Both the position numbers and the translations under genes were made by a program. Shown here in pieces: positions 1-12,057 of a DNA stretch of 64,000 nt. The notes beneath the pieces are model-generated. The model was not told where the DNA came from. It was given only the letters and a program-made list of their open reading frames with translations, and ran no database searches. The DNA is from Sycon ciliatum (Eukaryota; Porifera; Calcarea; Leucosolenida; Sycettidae). Where the stretch lies: NCBI RefSeq assembly GCF_964019385.1, contig NC_088643.1, positions 73,710,014-73,774,013 on the forward strand, written 5' to 3'. Within the stretch, counting starts at the first letter, position 1. Every line of letters begins with the position of its first letter.

Positions 1-127
1 TGTAGGTCTAACCTAAGCGGCTAAGACTACTGACAGTACTGTCGTATTGTTTGAATAAACCCGTTTTGACAGTACTGATAACACCAGTGACCTAAGTCCT
101 TATGATGGCTTATCATGTAGCTGGCCA

Positions 128-245
128 AGGCCACCACCACCACCACTAACCATCACCTCCACCACCACCACCATCAGTCACCACCACCACCAGTCCACCA
201 CCAGGCACCAGTCCACCACCAGGCACCATCACCACCCACCACCAT
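128..245. repeat. CCA/ACC-rich imperfect trinucleotide tract
   Basis: About 115 bases made almost wholly of CCA/ACC triplets, broken by CAGT and CAGGCA units. The segment CCAGGCACCAGTCCAC is directly repeated inside it. It looks like simple-sequence DNA, with no long open frame across it. Confidence 0.8.
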
Positions 246-836
246 TTGCCATTTTGGTATGGCGAGTTTCATCATGTACATGTACATGTCATGTACTGAT
301 GTAATGTCCATCTTCCGTCATGACGTCAGTATTACAAGTACAGTACTACTGAGTACAGTAAAGACTTGTGATACCCTTTCCAACGGCCGAAGAGAGTTTT
401 AAAGTAATTAGTTGGGAAGCGTGTGTCTTTGTGGGTAACCGGAGCATTCTGTGCTCACATTGTATGCATGGGGATTTACAAAACGTTTTCTTCAGCACAA
501 TGCCGTGGTTGACAGCATTACTAGTAAATCTTATCGTAGTGTCACGTCGCAGTGGCCCTTATATTTCGTAACGCCATTGCCGGGACACCGGGACACCGGG
601 ACACACCTGCTCACAGCAGAGACTTCTGTGTGCTGGTGTTGTGAAAGTGGTCCACAAAGAGAATGGGCCAATAATGGCCCAATATACACAATAATGTACA
701 TGACTGATTGTGCACATGGAGTACAACAGTCAACACTGACCGGTTGTTTCATTTCAAATCGATATAACGTTACAAGGGCAGGCCGGGCAGGGGTGAGATA
801 AGAGGCCACTTCGATCTTCCCCTTACTAGTGCAGAC

Positions 837-977
837 AACGAAGGCGACGACGACGCACAATGGCTCTCAAAGCATGCCAAAAGTGCAGCATGTGAATTGG
901 ATAACCGTGCAGAAACGAAGGCGACGACGACGCACAATGGCTCACAAAGCATGCCAAAAGGCCTGCATGTGAATTGT
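837..977. repeat. 77-bp tandem duplication
   Basis: Two direct copies begin with AACGAAGGCGACGACGACG at about 837 and 914. They share about 60 near-identical bases (…CACAATGGCTC[T/A]CAAAGCATGCC…), then each ends in a CATGTGAATTG block. The spacing is 77 bases. Confidence 0.8.
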
Positions 978-1440
978 TGTCAGAAGTGGATAACCTCTGA
1001 ATCTGAGGGAGTAACTATTACTTCACCGGCGACTGTTCTTTACTAATACATTGTACCAAGAGTACGGGTTATGTACTCTTGATTGTACATGTGACTCAAA
1101 CTCATACTAGTCATAGTAGAACATCGAGAGCGCATAAATCAAGATGACCCTGGTTGTACATACCACTGACTGCAGTAGTAGACTGTTAGTGTTAGTGTAG
1201 AGTCTACGACTGCTGGGATTCCACAATGCACTCTTCTTCAATAACTCAATGTTTTGTTTGAACCCTTCGGACGGAAGACAGTACATGTACATGACTGTAT
1301 AGTTCTAGTGTGTGATTGATGATCAAATCAGTATCATACATAGTACATACTGGTAGTAGTATTCATTGTACATGCTTACAAGTGTTTTCGGGAGTTGCGT
1401 CAGATGTACGTGTACATGTGGTCACTGACACTATGACAGT

Positions 1441-1649
1441 GTGTGTTATGTGGTGGGGACCATAACCACGATGTGACAGTATGTGTTATGTGGTGGGGAC
1501 CATAACCACGATGTGACAGTATGTGTTATGTGGTGGGGACCATAACCACGATGTGACAGTGTGTGTTATGTGGTGGGGACCATAACCACGATGTGACAGT
1601 GTGTGTTATGTGGTGGGGACCATATATGGCATAACCACGATGTGACAGT
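1441..1649. repeat. 40-bp minisatellite, five copies
   Basis: The unit starts GTGTGTTATGTGGTGGGGAC and ends CATAACCACGATGTGACAGT. Copies begin at 1441, 1481, 1521, 1561 and 1601. The only changes are a G/A at the third base and a 9-base insertion (ATATGGCAT-type) in the last copy. The unit contains the partly self-complementary GTGGTGGGGACCATAACCAC. Confidence 0.9.
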
Positions 1650-2787
1650 GTGTACAGTAAACACTGATCATGGTGATAGCAAGAGCCAAGACTTGGCAAG
1701 AGTGCCGTTTAGTACTCTTGTTGATAACCTGATAACGGCGATGTGTAGCCTACACAAAAAAACACTGCACCCACACAATGCACTATGATGTACCGGTACA
1801 TGCCACGACCAGCCAAGTCACTGAACCGGGAGTTACCCGATCTTATCCAGATCTTGGAGCATCCCCGACTTGAACCGGCCGGACCGCTATATCCCCGGCC
1901 ACTACTACAAGTACAAGCAATGTTGGCTGTTGTACTTGTAAAAGTTGTAGTGTTCCAGGCTATGCAGAGTGTGCGGTGTCCGGACTAGTACTTCGACTAG
2001 TTGGAGTCACCGGTAAGTGGGAGAGAATGCCGGGTGCAGATAAATCGCATTTTAATTCACAGTCCGTTCTCGGACTCGGAGTGTGCAAAATGAATGAACA
2101 GCATATTAAACATAGCGTCGAGTTCTTTGTCCATTGTTGTTCTCACATTTTGCTGATTGTAATAAAAAAATTGAAGTAAAATCTTTGTGTCGAGGTAGTG
2201 CATGGCTGACTCAACCAGCCATCCGCGTGAAGCTCCCAGACCCAGGCCTGCAGCAGTGCAGGGCCAATACACTCATAGTCATAGTCATTAGCAAGCCACC
2301 TCCTCCTTGCTTTGCCACAACGGGTACAGTAGCACTTGTGCTAGTATAAAGTAGAACATGAGTCTTGTACATAATTATACTACATGTACATGCACATGCA
2401 CATGCATTAGATTCATGAGGGTGGGCATGCAAAAGAGTAGTAACGTTACCACTGCAACTGTAGTGCGGCACATTACTGCTGTCCGTGCCTGTGCCATTGG
2501 CATTGAGCAGTTGCACAGCCGCCGCAGAATGAAGCAGTGAAGACTCAAGAGAAGATGGCAATGAATACAATCATGATTGTGTTGATCAACAATATTGTAC
2601 TATTGTCTTGATTGATACTATTCACGAGTCGAAATCATTGTACAGAGGCGTTGGTGTCAACACTGAACTGTGACTGTGTAGTCGTATGCCGTGACCTTGG
2701 CCCTTTCCCAAGATTACATCCTAGACTTGCATCATGTAAGCAAGTGTCCAAAACCCGCTGGGGTTACATGTATGTACATGTACATAC

Positions 2788-3143
2788 AATTGTTAGATTG
2801 ACAGCATGAAACAAGGTGGAGGACACTGTGTTCGGAAACAGTGACCTTACTACAACCTTCCGCGGTTGGCAGAGCTCCGGTCCCTGCGGACCATTTGAAA
2901 AAATGGGCAGAAGTTGGAAGAAAAAAGAAAAAAGAAGTCTTTAAAGAGCCAAGAAAACAAGACGACATCAGGAGTAGTCTCCTAACCCCCTAGCATAATG
3001 AGGGTCAGAACCGGGTGCGATACCCATATGGTTCAAATGGTCCGCAGGGACCGGGGCTCTGCCAACCGCGGAAGGTTGTAGTAAGGTCACTGTTTCCGAA
3101 CACAGTGTCCTCCACCTTGTTTCATGCTGTCAATCTAACAATT
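2788..3143. repeat. Near-perfect foldback with 112-bp arms
   Basis: Arm 2788-2899 is the reverse complement of arm 3032-3143, with one mismatch noticed (agctccgg versus agccccgg). The spacer is about 132 bases and contains an A-rich stretch. Both arms end outward in AATTGTTAGATTGACAGC. No open frame is preserved, so it resembles a foldback or MITE-type element. Confidence 0.85.
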
Positions 3144-3276
3144 ATGTACAATCATGTACTAGTACATATACTTCGAAGTACATGAGAAGGATGAGTGCCA
3201 GTTAGCTACAACGACATGTACATGTAGGCCAGGCATCAATAATTATTGAACATTACAGTCTCCGACTGGAGATATA

Positions 3277-3305
3277 GGATGGAGTATTATATTAATACTC
3301 CATCC
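3277..3305. repeat. Short perfect hairpin
   Basis: GGATGGAGTATTA and TAATACTCCATCC flank a 3-base loop. No poly-T follows, and nothing suggests a function. Confidence 0.6.
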
Positions 3306-3720
3306 AGAAGCAGACACCCCCAACAAGGTCAAACCGCTAGCTGTCCAGAGATCGAGTAGGAATAAGTATTAGTTAGTGGTTTGATAATGTTCTCCTTGGT
3401 CATAGGCGTTGCTCGTACTGTCGTAGTGGTGTTGCTGAGCGGCCGTCCTCAGCCAACTAATTACTTACTTGCCTGGAAGGTTGGACACATTGTTGACTTA
3501 CAATGTAGCTGTAATATAATAATTATTATAATTGTCAAAACTTGTCGCTGGCCTCAAGTGAAGGTCCCTGGTTCGATTCCTGGTGGTGACAGTCAAATTG
3601 TTTTTGAAATGTGTTGCACACCGGATGATTCACCTAGTGTGCTGAGAGTGCTCGATACTGCGGAGGCAGAGTGTATAACACAGAACAACAAAGGACAAGT
3701 CAACTCAACTTGTCTCAAGG

Positions 3721-3811
3721 CTAGTTTGCTGCTACTCTGAGTTTCGTGCTTACCGACGGTATGCCTGATGGTGGCATAAGCATGAAGCTCAGAGTACTAC
3801 CAGCAAACTAA
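3721..3811. repeat. Imperfect inverted repeat
   Basis: TAGTTTGCTG…CTCTGAGTTTCGTGCTTA at about 3722-3753 pairs with TAAGCATGAAGCTCAGAG…CAGCAAACTA at about 3777-3811. Just upstream (about 3563-3590) a GGTTCGATTCC word resembles a tRNA B box, so this may be the tail of a tRNA-derived element. That link is weak. Confidence 0.5.
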
Positions 3812-5224
3812 CCCCGCCATTGTTGCTCTGTGAAGTGCGTTGTACTTGCACTACAATACAATCATGTACAGTGTATGTACAAAGCATCTCAAACGATGAT
3901 GGTATACTATGGTATAAGTACTAACCTCGAGCTGGAGTAGGCACATGCACTTTTAGTTTTTTAATACTAAGTCTAAAAGACAATAATAATTATTATGATT
4001 AGTGTTTCCGTAGTTCTGTTAGCTGTAGTTCTACTGGACACTATCAGCAATTGCGCAAGTGTCCTAAACTATACATGTATTACTCATGGTGATCATGGTT
4101 TTTGCTCCTTGTAAATATGGCAAGTGTCGGATACTCCACGGGAGGGAGAAAAAAGGTGCCATTCTGGCAATCCGCCGGGGCTAATACGGTTGTTGCATTG
4201 AAACTGCGTGTGGAGACTTTCAGACTGTTGACCAAACATGGCGATGTTCCGGCACACAAAACTCCGCCAAAATACGTTTTGCCGGATTGCCTGAGGTACT
4301 ACTCCAGGCCCTGGCCTCACACTTACTCGGTCATGTACACTGACATTGTGCAGTGCTCGGAGTAATGTCAGGATGTGTGGAAAGAGTAGATCTACTCATA
4401 TCAGTAGCTGCTGCGGAATCAAATCAAGACAAGTAAAGAGTGTCACAAGGTCATTGTCCTACTCGGAGAAGAAGTAAAACACTTCTTGCACTTGCACGTG
4501 GATCTCTTGCTTGCATTTGCTTTTCAGTGGCTATTTTTAACCTTGAATGAGTAAGAAGTTTCACGCACGTGATTCGACATCTGCAACGACTCCAACCGTA
4601 ATTCCCGTTGTTGCCGTTGCTATTTTACAGTACGGAACAGGGCCGGAAGAAGGCTACAATGTAGTTCGTTGCAACGCAGACCACATTCAGGATTTGCCGC
4701 CGGAGTTGTAGTCACTGAACTCAGGGTTGCAACGAGCTAGCCTTGTTCCACTGTTCTCCATGACTGACTGTGTGTAGGACCTGTCACAGAGTGTGTAGGT
4801 CTACTTACCGCACAATCAACTGATGGCATGACTGATATTCATGATAAGTATTTAAAATTGTAGGTACCCATGCTGCAGTATCTACAGATCATGACTCATT
4901 GACTTGCTTCGGCCGGGGTAGATCTACAATCTGTAAGCGTTTGTGACAGTCGCCAGCGGGTCACAAACGCTGTGCTTTCACAGAGCAGCGAGAAGCAACA
5001 TGGCTTCGAGTCCGTAGCCTGCGTACTCAGCGGACATGTACATGGACTTATCACTCCCAGTATTGGCTATTGACTCCTATAGATTTTTGCTATACATGTA
5101 CCTATTTTTAAAAGCAGTCAAATATTCCTGCATATTTCACTCCTTAGGGCTACATTGTATATTGACTGCTTATATTTTACTCCTTTTTAGAGATTGAACA
5201 CAGGCTTTGGCTAGGCGTGATAAA

Positions 5225-5335
5225 TCTAATATTGACTTCGAACTTGGTCAGTATAGAAAATAAAAACCTCGTAAAAGTACTCGGCTTTTATTTCCTATAC
5301 TGGACCTCGTACTCAGTCAATAATATTAGATACCG
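5225..5335. repeat. Two-step inverted repeat
   Basis: An outer pair (TCTAATATTGAC at about 5225, GTCAATAATATTAGA at about 5319) encloses an inner pair (TCAGTATAGAAAATAAAA and TTTTATTTCCTATACTGG). The whole can fold on itself over about 110 bases. It is probably a degraded foldback/MITE. Confidence 0.6.
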
Positions 5336-6089
5336 TCATATTCAGGCCAGCCACACGCTTTCTCACTGTAGGAGAGTAGTAGTAGCCTGAGTAGATACTA
5401 TTGATGAGAGTGTACATGTACATGTATGTTTAGTCCCAAGGGGCCTTCAAAAAGCCACTCTAAAATATAACGGATGCTACGTATGGTGACACCCATGCGC
5501 ACCAAGAATTAAATTAAACTAATTTTAAAAATCAAAATTGAGAGCGCATCAAGCAACTGTTATGGCTGAATATTACTAAAGTTAAAGTTAGGCCTGATTA
5601 TGGTACACTCCTTATGAAGTTTACATGCTAATTGCAAGCGACAAAATAATGATCATGATCAATGTGCACTAAATCATGTACTGCAAGCACGTCATGTAAG
5701 TCGCACTGCATGCTCTGCCGGCATGGACTTTCCACATGCATTATGATCTACATGCAGTATGATCAACATGCGTTATCAAGTTTTATATTCACCGGAGTTA
5801 TTCGACAAACAGCACTGGCTTCTGAAGACATGTACAAGGCACCTGAAGGTATACGGGCTGCGTTCAGCAAAAACAAACCTTAGAGCTTTCGGAAACAATA
5901 GGCGAAAATGCAAAACAAAACGATTTCCTTGAATTGGTAGCTGCGAGGGTAATGTACTGCAGCCACGGTAAAAAAATCAAGGACATAATTTTCTGACATT
6001 CTCGCCAACTTTTAATTAAAGCTTCATGATTCACTTTTGTTAGGCGCGGTGGTTCATATCGTAACCAAATGGGGTGGGGATCATGATGA

Positions 6090-8328
6090 TCATACATGCG
6101 ATACAGCCATTTTCCCTTCAGCAAATTCCTGTATGTCAAATTGTCCCGAGTCGTCCAAGTAATCGTTGGCATCAGAGGATGCACCCTGATCAATACTGTT
6201 CAAGCTGTGGTCAGGTTCCTTCGTTATGTTCCCGCTGGAACGTTTCCTGAGAAGAGGCGCAGAGAGGCGCGACATCAGACTTGCACCTTTCCTCGACATT
6301 GACGCCCTTGCCGAGGAGTAAGTAATTGAGTTCCTCTTCCTGGAAAACGATGGAAGTGTTCCGTACCCGTAGCCTGCTGTCACCGCACCTGCCTCTGCAA
6401 TGGGCTCCTGAGGGACTGCCTTCCCCTTTGACTTTCTACTACCCTTTTTCGCTGGCATGCGTGCCGCCACCTCACCACCTCCATCAGCAGCAGCTGTGGC
6501 AGCAGTGGTTAATGATATTGTTCTCTTTGGCGGTGGAGGTGGTACGTGTCTCCTTGGAGTTTCCTGCAAGTTTCTCATGCTGTGCGAATACGGCAGCTTT
6601 GAAGGGTGACTAGTACCGGGCTGACAGGTCAGATTCCTGCTGTGTCCACCTTCCAGGTCGCTGGCTGACTGACGCCATCGTCTGTCCTCAACTGTCCTCG
6701 CTGCCATTGACCAATCTGCTGAGAACGATGCAAAGCGAGCGTCGCTGTCGGAACAAGTGCTGCTCTCACCGCCATCACCCTCTAGTTGACACACAGGCAG
6801 ATCACTGCAACTGTTGACCAAGTACCTGGCGTCAGGAACACCGAAAGCCGTCCGCCTGTGCCACTTCTGGCGAAGCAGCGGCGAACTCGTCAGGCTGCTT
6901 CGCTGTCCGCGGAACGGAGTGCGGCGAATGATGGCCTCTGAGGAACTCTCGTTAACGTGGCGTGGCGATACTGGAAATTTCTGCGACGTATCCAGAGACC
7001 TCTGTGATGACTTATCCTTCACTGTACCGCCGGGTGAAACAGGGACATCCGCATTTGAGTGTGTAGCCATGCCAACAGAAAGAGTTCTCCGTGATAGTGT
7101 TGTGTGTGTTGAGCAGGGATGTACAGTTTGAGTCGATCTTGGGGACAATGAGACTGGCAAGGATAGTGTTGACGTTAACTGCATATCTTTAGCTTCTTGT
7201 CCTTCTTCTTCTGTACTTGCACGATGTGCAGGTAGCATGCCTGTATACGAATGATGTCCAGGTGCCACAGCTGTACTTGCATGATGTCCAGGTGCCACAA
7301 CTGTACTTGCAAGATGTCCAGGCACCACTGCTCCTAGCACTGGCCCACTAGTCATAGATGGAGGGCTGTGTTCCGGGGTGGGAGGCACCAGCATCATCCG
7401 GTCGTTCGGAGAGGCTCCTATTGAGCAGCGGGGTCTGTACACGTTCACCGAGTCCGTAGACGGGAATCTGGAAGTACTCTCACCAACTGCCGGTGAGCTT
7501 GTCTTTCGGTGACTGCCAGGAGAGGGTACAGTTCCTTGACTGGCAAGTCCTGAGCTGAGCCTGAGGCTATTTGATCGCACTGTTGATGAATGTGCTGGGA
7601 GGCCGCCTGGACATGAAACATGGAAACTTGAATTGCTAGAATCGGAAAGAACACCGGCAGCTGGGGGCTCCAGAACACTACTGTGATGATGTGCAGCTGC
7701 CAGAGAGCTTCCCGAGTGAACAGCTGGAGGATCGTGGAAACCCGACCGAATTGCCGAAGTTTTGCGTCCAATTGACCGAACATATGCAGGGTATGTGAGA
7801 TCTGGACGATTGGCTCGAGAGGTGTTTTCGCCTGGAGTATAGGCGGTGCTCTTTAGGTGGGTTAGACTTTGTGCCACGGCTTTTTGCTGCAGCTGCAAGG
7901 CTGTAGCACGTGCGGCTGGTACCGGAAGATCTGCGCCTGTGCCATGCTGCTTCAGAGCATCCATGCTTACTGCTCGGCGTGGAGCATCAGATGCATTGAG
8001 CACATCCTCCAGACTACTCGACTTCAGCTGTGGACGTGGCCGTGGGCTACTCCCCGGCGTGTGATATGGCGAAATCCGTGGCGATGGATGTCCTGGCACA
8101 GTGCCAGGAAGTTCCGGGAGCTTGAGCATTGGCGGTACTGAAGGTAGGTCAATGGATGCAGAAACCGACTCCTCTGGCTCAGTTCTCAGGACAGGGGCAC
8201 CATCTCTGGTGTGGATCACCATCTTGCTACTGGGCCCAAACTGGAAGACCTCATCGCCTTCGGACGTGATGGCCGCTTTTTGCCGCTTCACCCTAGCCGA
8301 CTTGATGCTCTCAAACTTCCAACTGCTG
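6090..8328 (-). CDS. Exon 3 (C-terminal) of Ser/Arg-rich protein with a FAM167-like helix
   Basis: This is the last and longest coding exon, about 745 residues, ending at a stop at 6090-6092. The acceptor is the first AG of a CAGCAG run after TTCTGACCTCCTGCCA. Because AG recurs every 3 bases there, the frame is the same whichever AG is used. Exon 2 ends with two bases (AG), and this exon supplies the third, so the join reads …LEKR-S-SSWKFESIK. The protein is rich in Ser, Pro and His, with many basophilic R-x-x-S sites (for example RKRNSI, LRKRSSG). At 7215-7330 a 30-bp repeat encodes four degenerate 10-residue units of the type VVAPGHHAST. No enzyme domain is visible. It looks like a disordered scaffold or regulatory protein of unknown function. 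Confidence 0.75.
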
Positions 8329-8874
8329 CTTGGCAGGAGGTCAGAATTTGCACACACAAATGCAACACCCGCGCACGCACAACCCGCATAAAAGCAAGCG
8401 AAGACAGAAAAACACATACACACACACGTTGCTCACGGCCAAAACTGGTCACGTGGGTCTCCCCTAGGGAGAGGGGAGAGAGACTCAAAAGGAATCTTGG
8501 AAAGATTACTCAATTGGCTATTGAACCGCCCAACGGCCGATACCCCCGAAATCTCCAAAACTCTGGGTGGACTTGAACATGGTCCCACTTACGGGCTCAC
8601 CACACATCAGTAAGTGGGTGAAGGCATCAGGGTATCCGTCCCGGGATCCAACTGCAGTTACCCCAGACCCCAGTGAAGGTAATACTAGTACTTGCTTCTA
8701 GTGTGGGTGGCTAAATCAGGTATGTATTCTTCAAATAGAAAGTATATGAACCCTGGAACCAACAAAGGTGGCAGGTCCAAAATTACACCTTCAATCAGCC
8801 GAGCCCGTTGGCAACAGACCCAACACAATCAGGCATAAGTGTACCCACCAACCGAACTAGCTGGCACACGCGCG

Positions 8875-8930
8875 CATACACACACACACACACACACACA
8901 TACACACACATACACACACACACACACACT
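8875..8930. repeat. (CA)n microsatellite
   Basis: About 55 bases of CA repeats with two TACA interruptions, lying in an intron. Confidence 0.95.
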
Positions 8931-9263
8931 CAAACTTGCACGCATGTACAGACAGTAGGGGACATACACATCACCCATGGACATTCCAAACATGCACATG
9001 TACAAAACAAGTGAGTTTGTGCGCATACCCAGGGGACAGGCGTCGCACACGGTACAGGCAGGGGCGTCGCATACGGTACAGTCACTACGGTATTGACCGT
9101 ACCACTATTTGCCCCAAGTACCCCGTGAATCAATAAAATGCACTGATTTGGGCTCAAAATTTCCCAAAATTTTCGGCTCAGCCACCCCTCCCCCACGAGT
9201 AAATTGTACTTGAGATGGCTGACCGTACCACACTAAATTACCTTCCGACGCCCCTGATACCTG

Positions 9264-9497
9264 TAGTGCGTTTCAAAAGTCCAGACCTCTGGTTTAAAAA
9301 AACCGTTAGGCAAGCATCTATACATGTACCACATATCACTTTCTACATAACATTTCCGAAATTGGGCGTTTGTTATCCAATCGCTTAGAAATGTATATGA
9401 GAAAAATTGCGGGAGCTGCCTAAGCAGCATTCCGAAGAAATTTCTCAAAAAGCTCAAACCAATTTTGAATTATTCGAAAAAGTCTCGAGGTCTATTG
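9264..9497 (-). mobile_element. MITE copy, partner of 11802-12057
   Basis: It starts AGTGCGTTTCAAAAGTCC and is the reverse complement, with drift, of the element at 11802-12057. Shared inner words include GAAATTGGGCGT, GTTATCCAATCGC and CGGGAGCTGCC. The end near 9490 is eroded. Together with the other copy it brackets exon 2 of the surrounding gene in inverted orientation. Confidence 0.75.
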
Positions 9498-10028
9498 TTC
9501 AGAAGATCCCGGGCTGAGGTCTGAACCAGCGACGAAGTGTCACATGCATGATTGTGCTGTACTGCTACGCATCTGCTTCTAGTATGCTTGCATTCATGCT
9601 TGCATTGACTGTAGACCTGAGCGGTCACGTGCTCCTGTCCCGCGAGTTCCCGGATGCACCCAAGCTTGCGCCGCGGTGTGCTGTGCTGCGCTGCTTTTTT
9701 TAGTTCCTGGTTGTTGAACTTTAGGCTGCTTGGTGTGAACTGTTGCTTTCGGAGTTCAGGTAGAAACTTCAAGGTTGTTGTTCCTTCGAATCGTTTTCCG
9801 TTGTGCATGAATGTGGAATGTGTCACTGTGTGAGTGTGCGTTCCCTTTAGTGAGCCTTTCTTAGTAACCGAATGATTTATACTTTTGAAACGTACTACTT
9901 AGTATATACAGTCCTATCTGGGCAACTACTTGCTCATCCACTGTGCATTGCACAGCATGCACATAGAATGTAGTCGCATATGAGTAACTGCTCATGCTAA
10001 GAGGTGGTGTGGATGCACACTGTCATAC

Positions 10029-10837
10029 CTGCGCTTCTCCAGCTTCACCTGCTTCTCAAACGTGACATCCAGAAGTGACTCGGTGGATGATCTCTGCAAA
10101 TTCTTTGCAGCCTCGTCAAAACTAGTCACAATGGGGAGAGTGCCGGGTGTGCATAGAACAGGAACTTCGGGTTTCGTGGCAACAGCTTCATCTCTCGACG
10201 ACTGTGACGGTATTGTCCGCCGGCTCGAGCATCGGGAAAGTATGGGACTTTCGGTCATTGGCGGGCTGTTACAGAGGGTCAATTGACTGCCAGTGGCTTG
10301 GTTAATGGTCAGCTGGCTGCCAGTGACTTGGTTAAGGGTCAGCTGGCTGTCAGTGACTTGGTTAGTAGGCTTGTGGCTGCCGGCCAGTGGACTAACAGAT
10401 GTGCAGGCTGATGCAGACCGCTGTAAAGAGGGTTTTGCAGGTGCCGGCGGTGCGTTGTGTAACTCCTCTGCGTCTTGCTTGACACGGTCGATGGCGCGTG
10501 GTGTTGCCTGCGGTTTGCGCCTCTTGGACCGCCGGCACAGGCTCTGCGTTCTCCAGTCCTGCTGCCAGGGATGAAGCGACGCGGTGTCTTCACTCTTGCG
10601 AGCACTAATATTGTCTTCGGACACATACTCATCCGGCAGGCCACGGCCGCCGTACTCCGACAGAGGGTTGCCGCTGGTTTCTTCATACATCGCATCCCAC
10701 ATCACGCTGGACCCGGACTGAGTCAAGACACTGCTCCGTCGAGCAAGACGTCGCCTGCTGGGCTTGGCAGCACGTATCTTGTCCAGATTGGTGGAGAGGT
10801 GTTCGGTCAGATCCACATCGGTTTGTCGAAGCTCTTT
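10029..10837 (-). CDS. Exon 2 of Ser/Arg-rich protein with a FAM167-like helix
   Basis: A 269-codon open exon plus two bases. On the minus strand the acceptor is a TAG at 10838-10840 that would be an in-frame stop if unspliced, so the exon enters at phase 0 and starts KELRQTDVDLTEHL. The donor is CGCAG|GTATGA, with last exon base 10029. Joined to exon 1 the helix reads …ALGWIVQSL-KELRQTDVDLTEHL. The remainder is low-complexity and basic/Ser-rich (for example RRRLARRSS). An imperfect repeat NQVTGSQLT occurs three times at about 10276-10362. It is followed by a Glu/Lys helix, FEKQVKLEKR, at the splice. Phase agreement on both sides is the main evidence that these exons belong together. Confidence 0.75.
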
Positions 10838-10844
10838 CTACGAA

Positions 10845-11257
10845 TCAGAATACAGATTCAGAATACAGAATACAGATTCAGAATACAGAATACAGATTCA
10901 GAATACAGAATCAGAATACACAATACAGATTCAGAATACAGAATATACATTCAGAATACACAATACAGATTCAGAATACACAATACAGATTCAGAATACA
11001 GAATACAGATTCAGAATACAGAGTACAGATTCAGAATACAGAATCAGAATACACAATACAGATTCAGAATACAGAATATACATTCAGAATACACAACACA
11101 GATTCAGAATACACAATACAGATTCAGAATGCAGAATATACATTCAGCAGAATACACAATACAGATTCAGAATGCAGAATATACATTCAGCAGAATACAC
11201 AATACAGATTCAGAATGCAGAATGCAGAATACAAAATCAGAATACAGAATCAGAATG
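10845..11257. repeat. Minisatellite of ATTCAGAATACA-type units
   Basis: About 410 bases built from GAATACA and GATTCAGAATACA words, with higher-order repeats of about 40-65 bases. On the minus strand it reads TGTATTCTGAATC over and over: pyrimidine-rich runs with branch-point-like CTGAT/CTGAA words, directly upstream of the exon 2 acceptor. Confidence 0.9.
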
Positions 11258-11801
11258 GGTAGTTGCAGTGCAGTACATATACATGTATTTGACAACATTG
11301 TAGCTTTCCCCAAAGTGCAAATAGGACCATGGAGCACCTATCCTTTGCGCTAGAACTGCTGTACCTCTCTGGACATGATAGTTGAGTAATGACATGTACC
11401 ATGCCCTACCATATTTCATGAATTTTAATTTTGAGCTTGCTTATACTTCTCGTTTGGAGAGCTGAAATGTGAACTTTCGCACTTTTAGTTCAGAAAAGTT
11501 CGGAACAGTGCCGCGGGATAGTCACGAAGTGACTACACTGTATTGTCTTTACACATGCATGACTTGTCAACGTCATGCAAGCCTGAATTCTGTTTCCTTA
11601 TCCTCAGCACCACAATGCTAGTCTCGTCACTGAGTTCGAGTCTCATTGGAGGGTGAACACAAATGCGAAATTCGTCTTGCTAGACCTCAGTGCCGATGGT
11701 GATGTCATGTTTTCAACCCATTCATTAACGTAAGCTTCTTGACATCATAAACACTTTTTTTCTTGACATCATACAAGACGTTCATGAGCTTCACTATAGT
11801 G

Positions 11802-12057
11802 TGCTTCAAAAGTATAGACCTCAGGCTCTAGACTTTTTCGAATAATTCAAATTTGGTTCGAACTTTTTGAGAATTTCTTCAGGATATTGCTCAGGCAGCT
11901 GCCGCAATTTTTCTCGTATAAATTTCTAAGCAATTGGATAACAGACGCCCAATTTCGGAAATTCTACACACAAAGTGATCACAGATTTTATGTGGTATAG
12001 ATGCTGGCCTAACGATTTTTTGAAACCAGAGGTCTGGACTTTTGAAACGCACTATAG
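11802..12057 (+). mobile_element. ~250-bp MITE with ~31-bp terminal inverted repeats
   Basis: The left end GTGTGCTTCAAAAGTATAG and the right end CTTTTGAAACGCAC are inverted copies (core TTTCAAAAGT…AGACCTC). Both are flanked by TATA, consistent with a TA target duplication as in mariner-type MITEs. There is no coding capacity. Confidence 0.75.

Larger units (their letters stand above)
1..2787. other. Non-coding stretch with small repeats
   Basis: I see no convincing gene here. Open frames are short, overlap one another on both strands, and carry no recognisable motif. The stretch contains a CCA/ACC-rich tract, a 77-bp tandem duplication and a 40-bp minisatellite (listed separately), plus many copies of the self-complementary words TGTACA and ACATGT. 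Confidence 0.5.
8329..10028 (-). other. Intron 2 of the FAM167-like-helix gene
   Basis: It is bounded by GTATGA (donor, read on the minus strand from 10028) and the TTCTGACCTCCTGCCAAG acceptor at 8329-8330. It holds a CA microsatellite (8875-8930), a MITE copy (about 9264-9497) and otherwise anonymous DNA. Minus-strand open frames inside it carry no family signal. Confidence 0.65.

Noticed and set aside
3563-3590. tRNA gene suggested by a GGTTCGATTCC B box
   Set aside because: The T stem has a mismatch, and no matching acceptor or D arm was found nearby; at most a degraded tRNA-derived SINE piece.
6326-8391. Several plus-strand frames opposite exon 3 of the minus-strand gene
   Set aside because: Antisense shadows of a long coding exon whose splice phases fit its partners.
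10475-11353. 292-codon plus-strand frame and a second overlapping frame across the ATTCAGAATACA repeat
   Set aside because: The residues (SEYRIQIQNTEY…) are a translation of the minisatellite, and part of it is antisense to exon 2.
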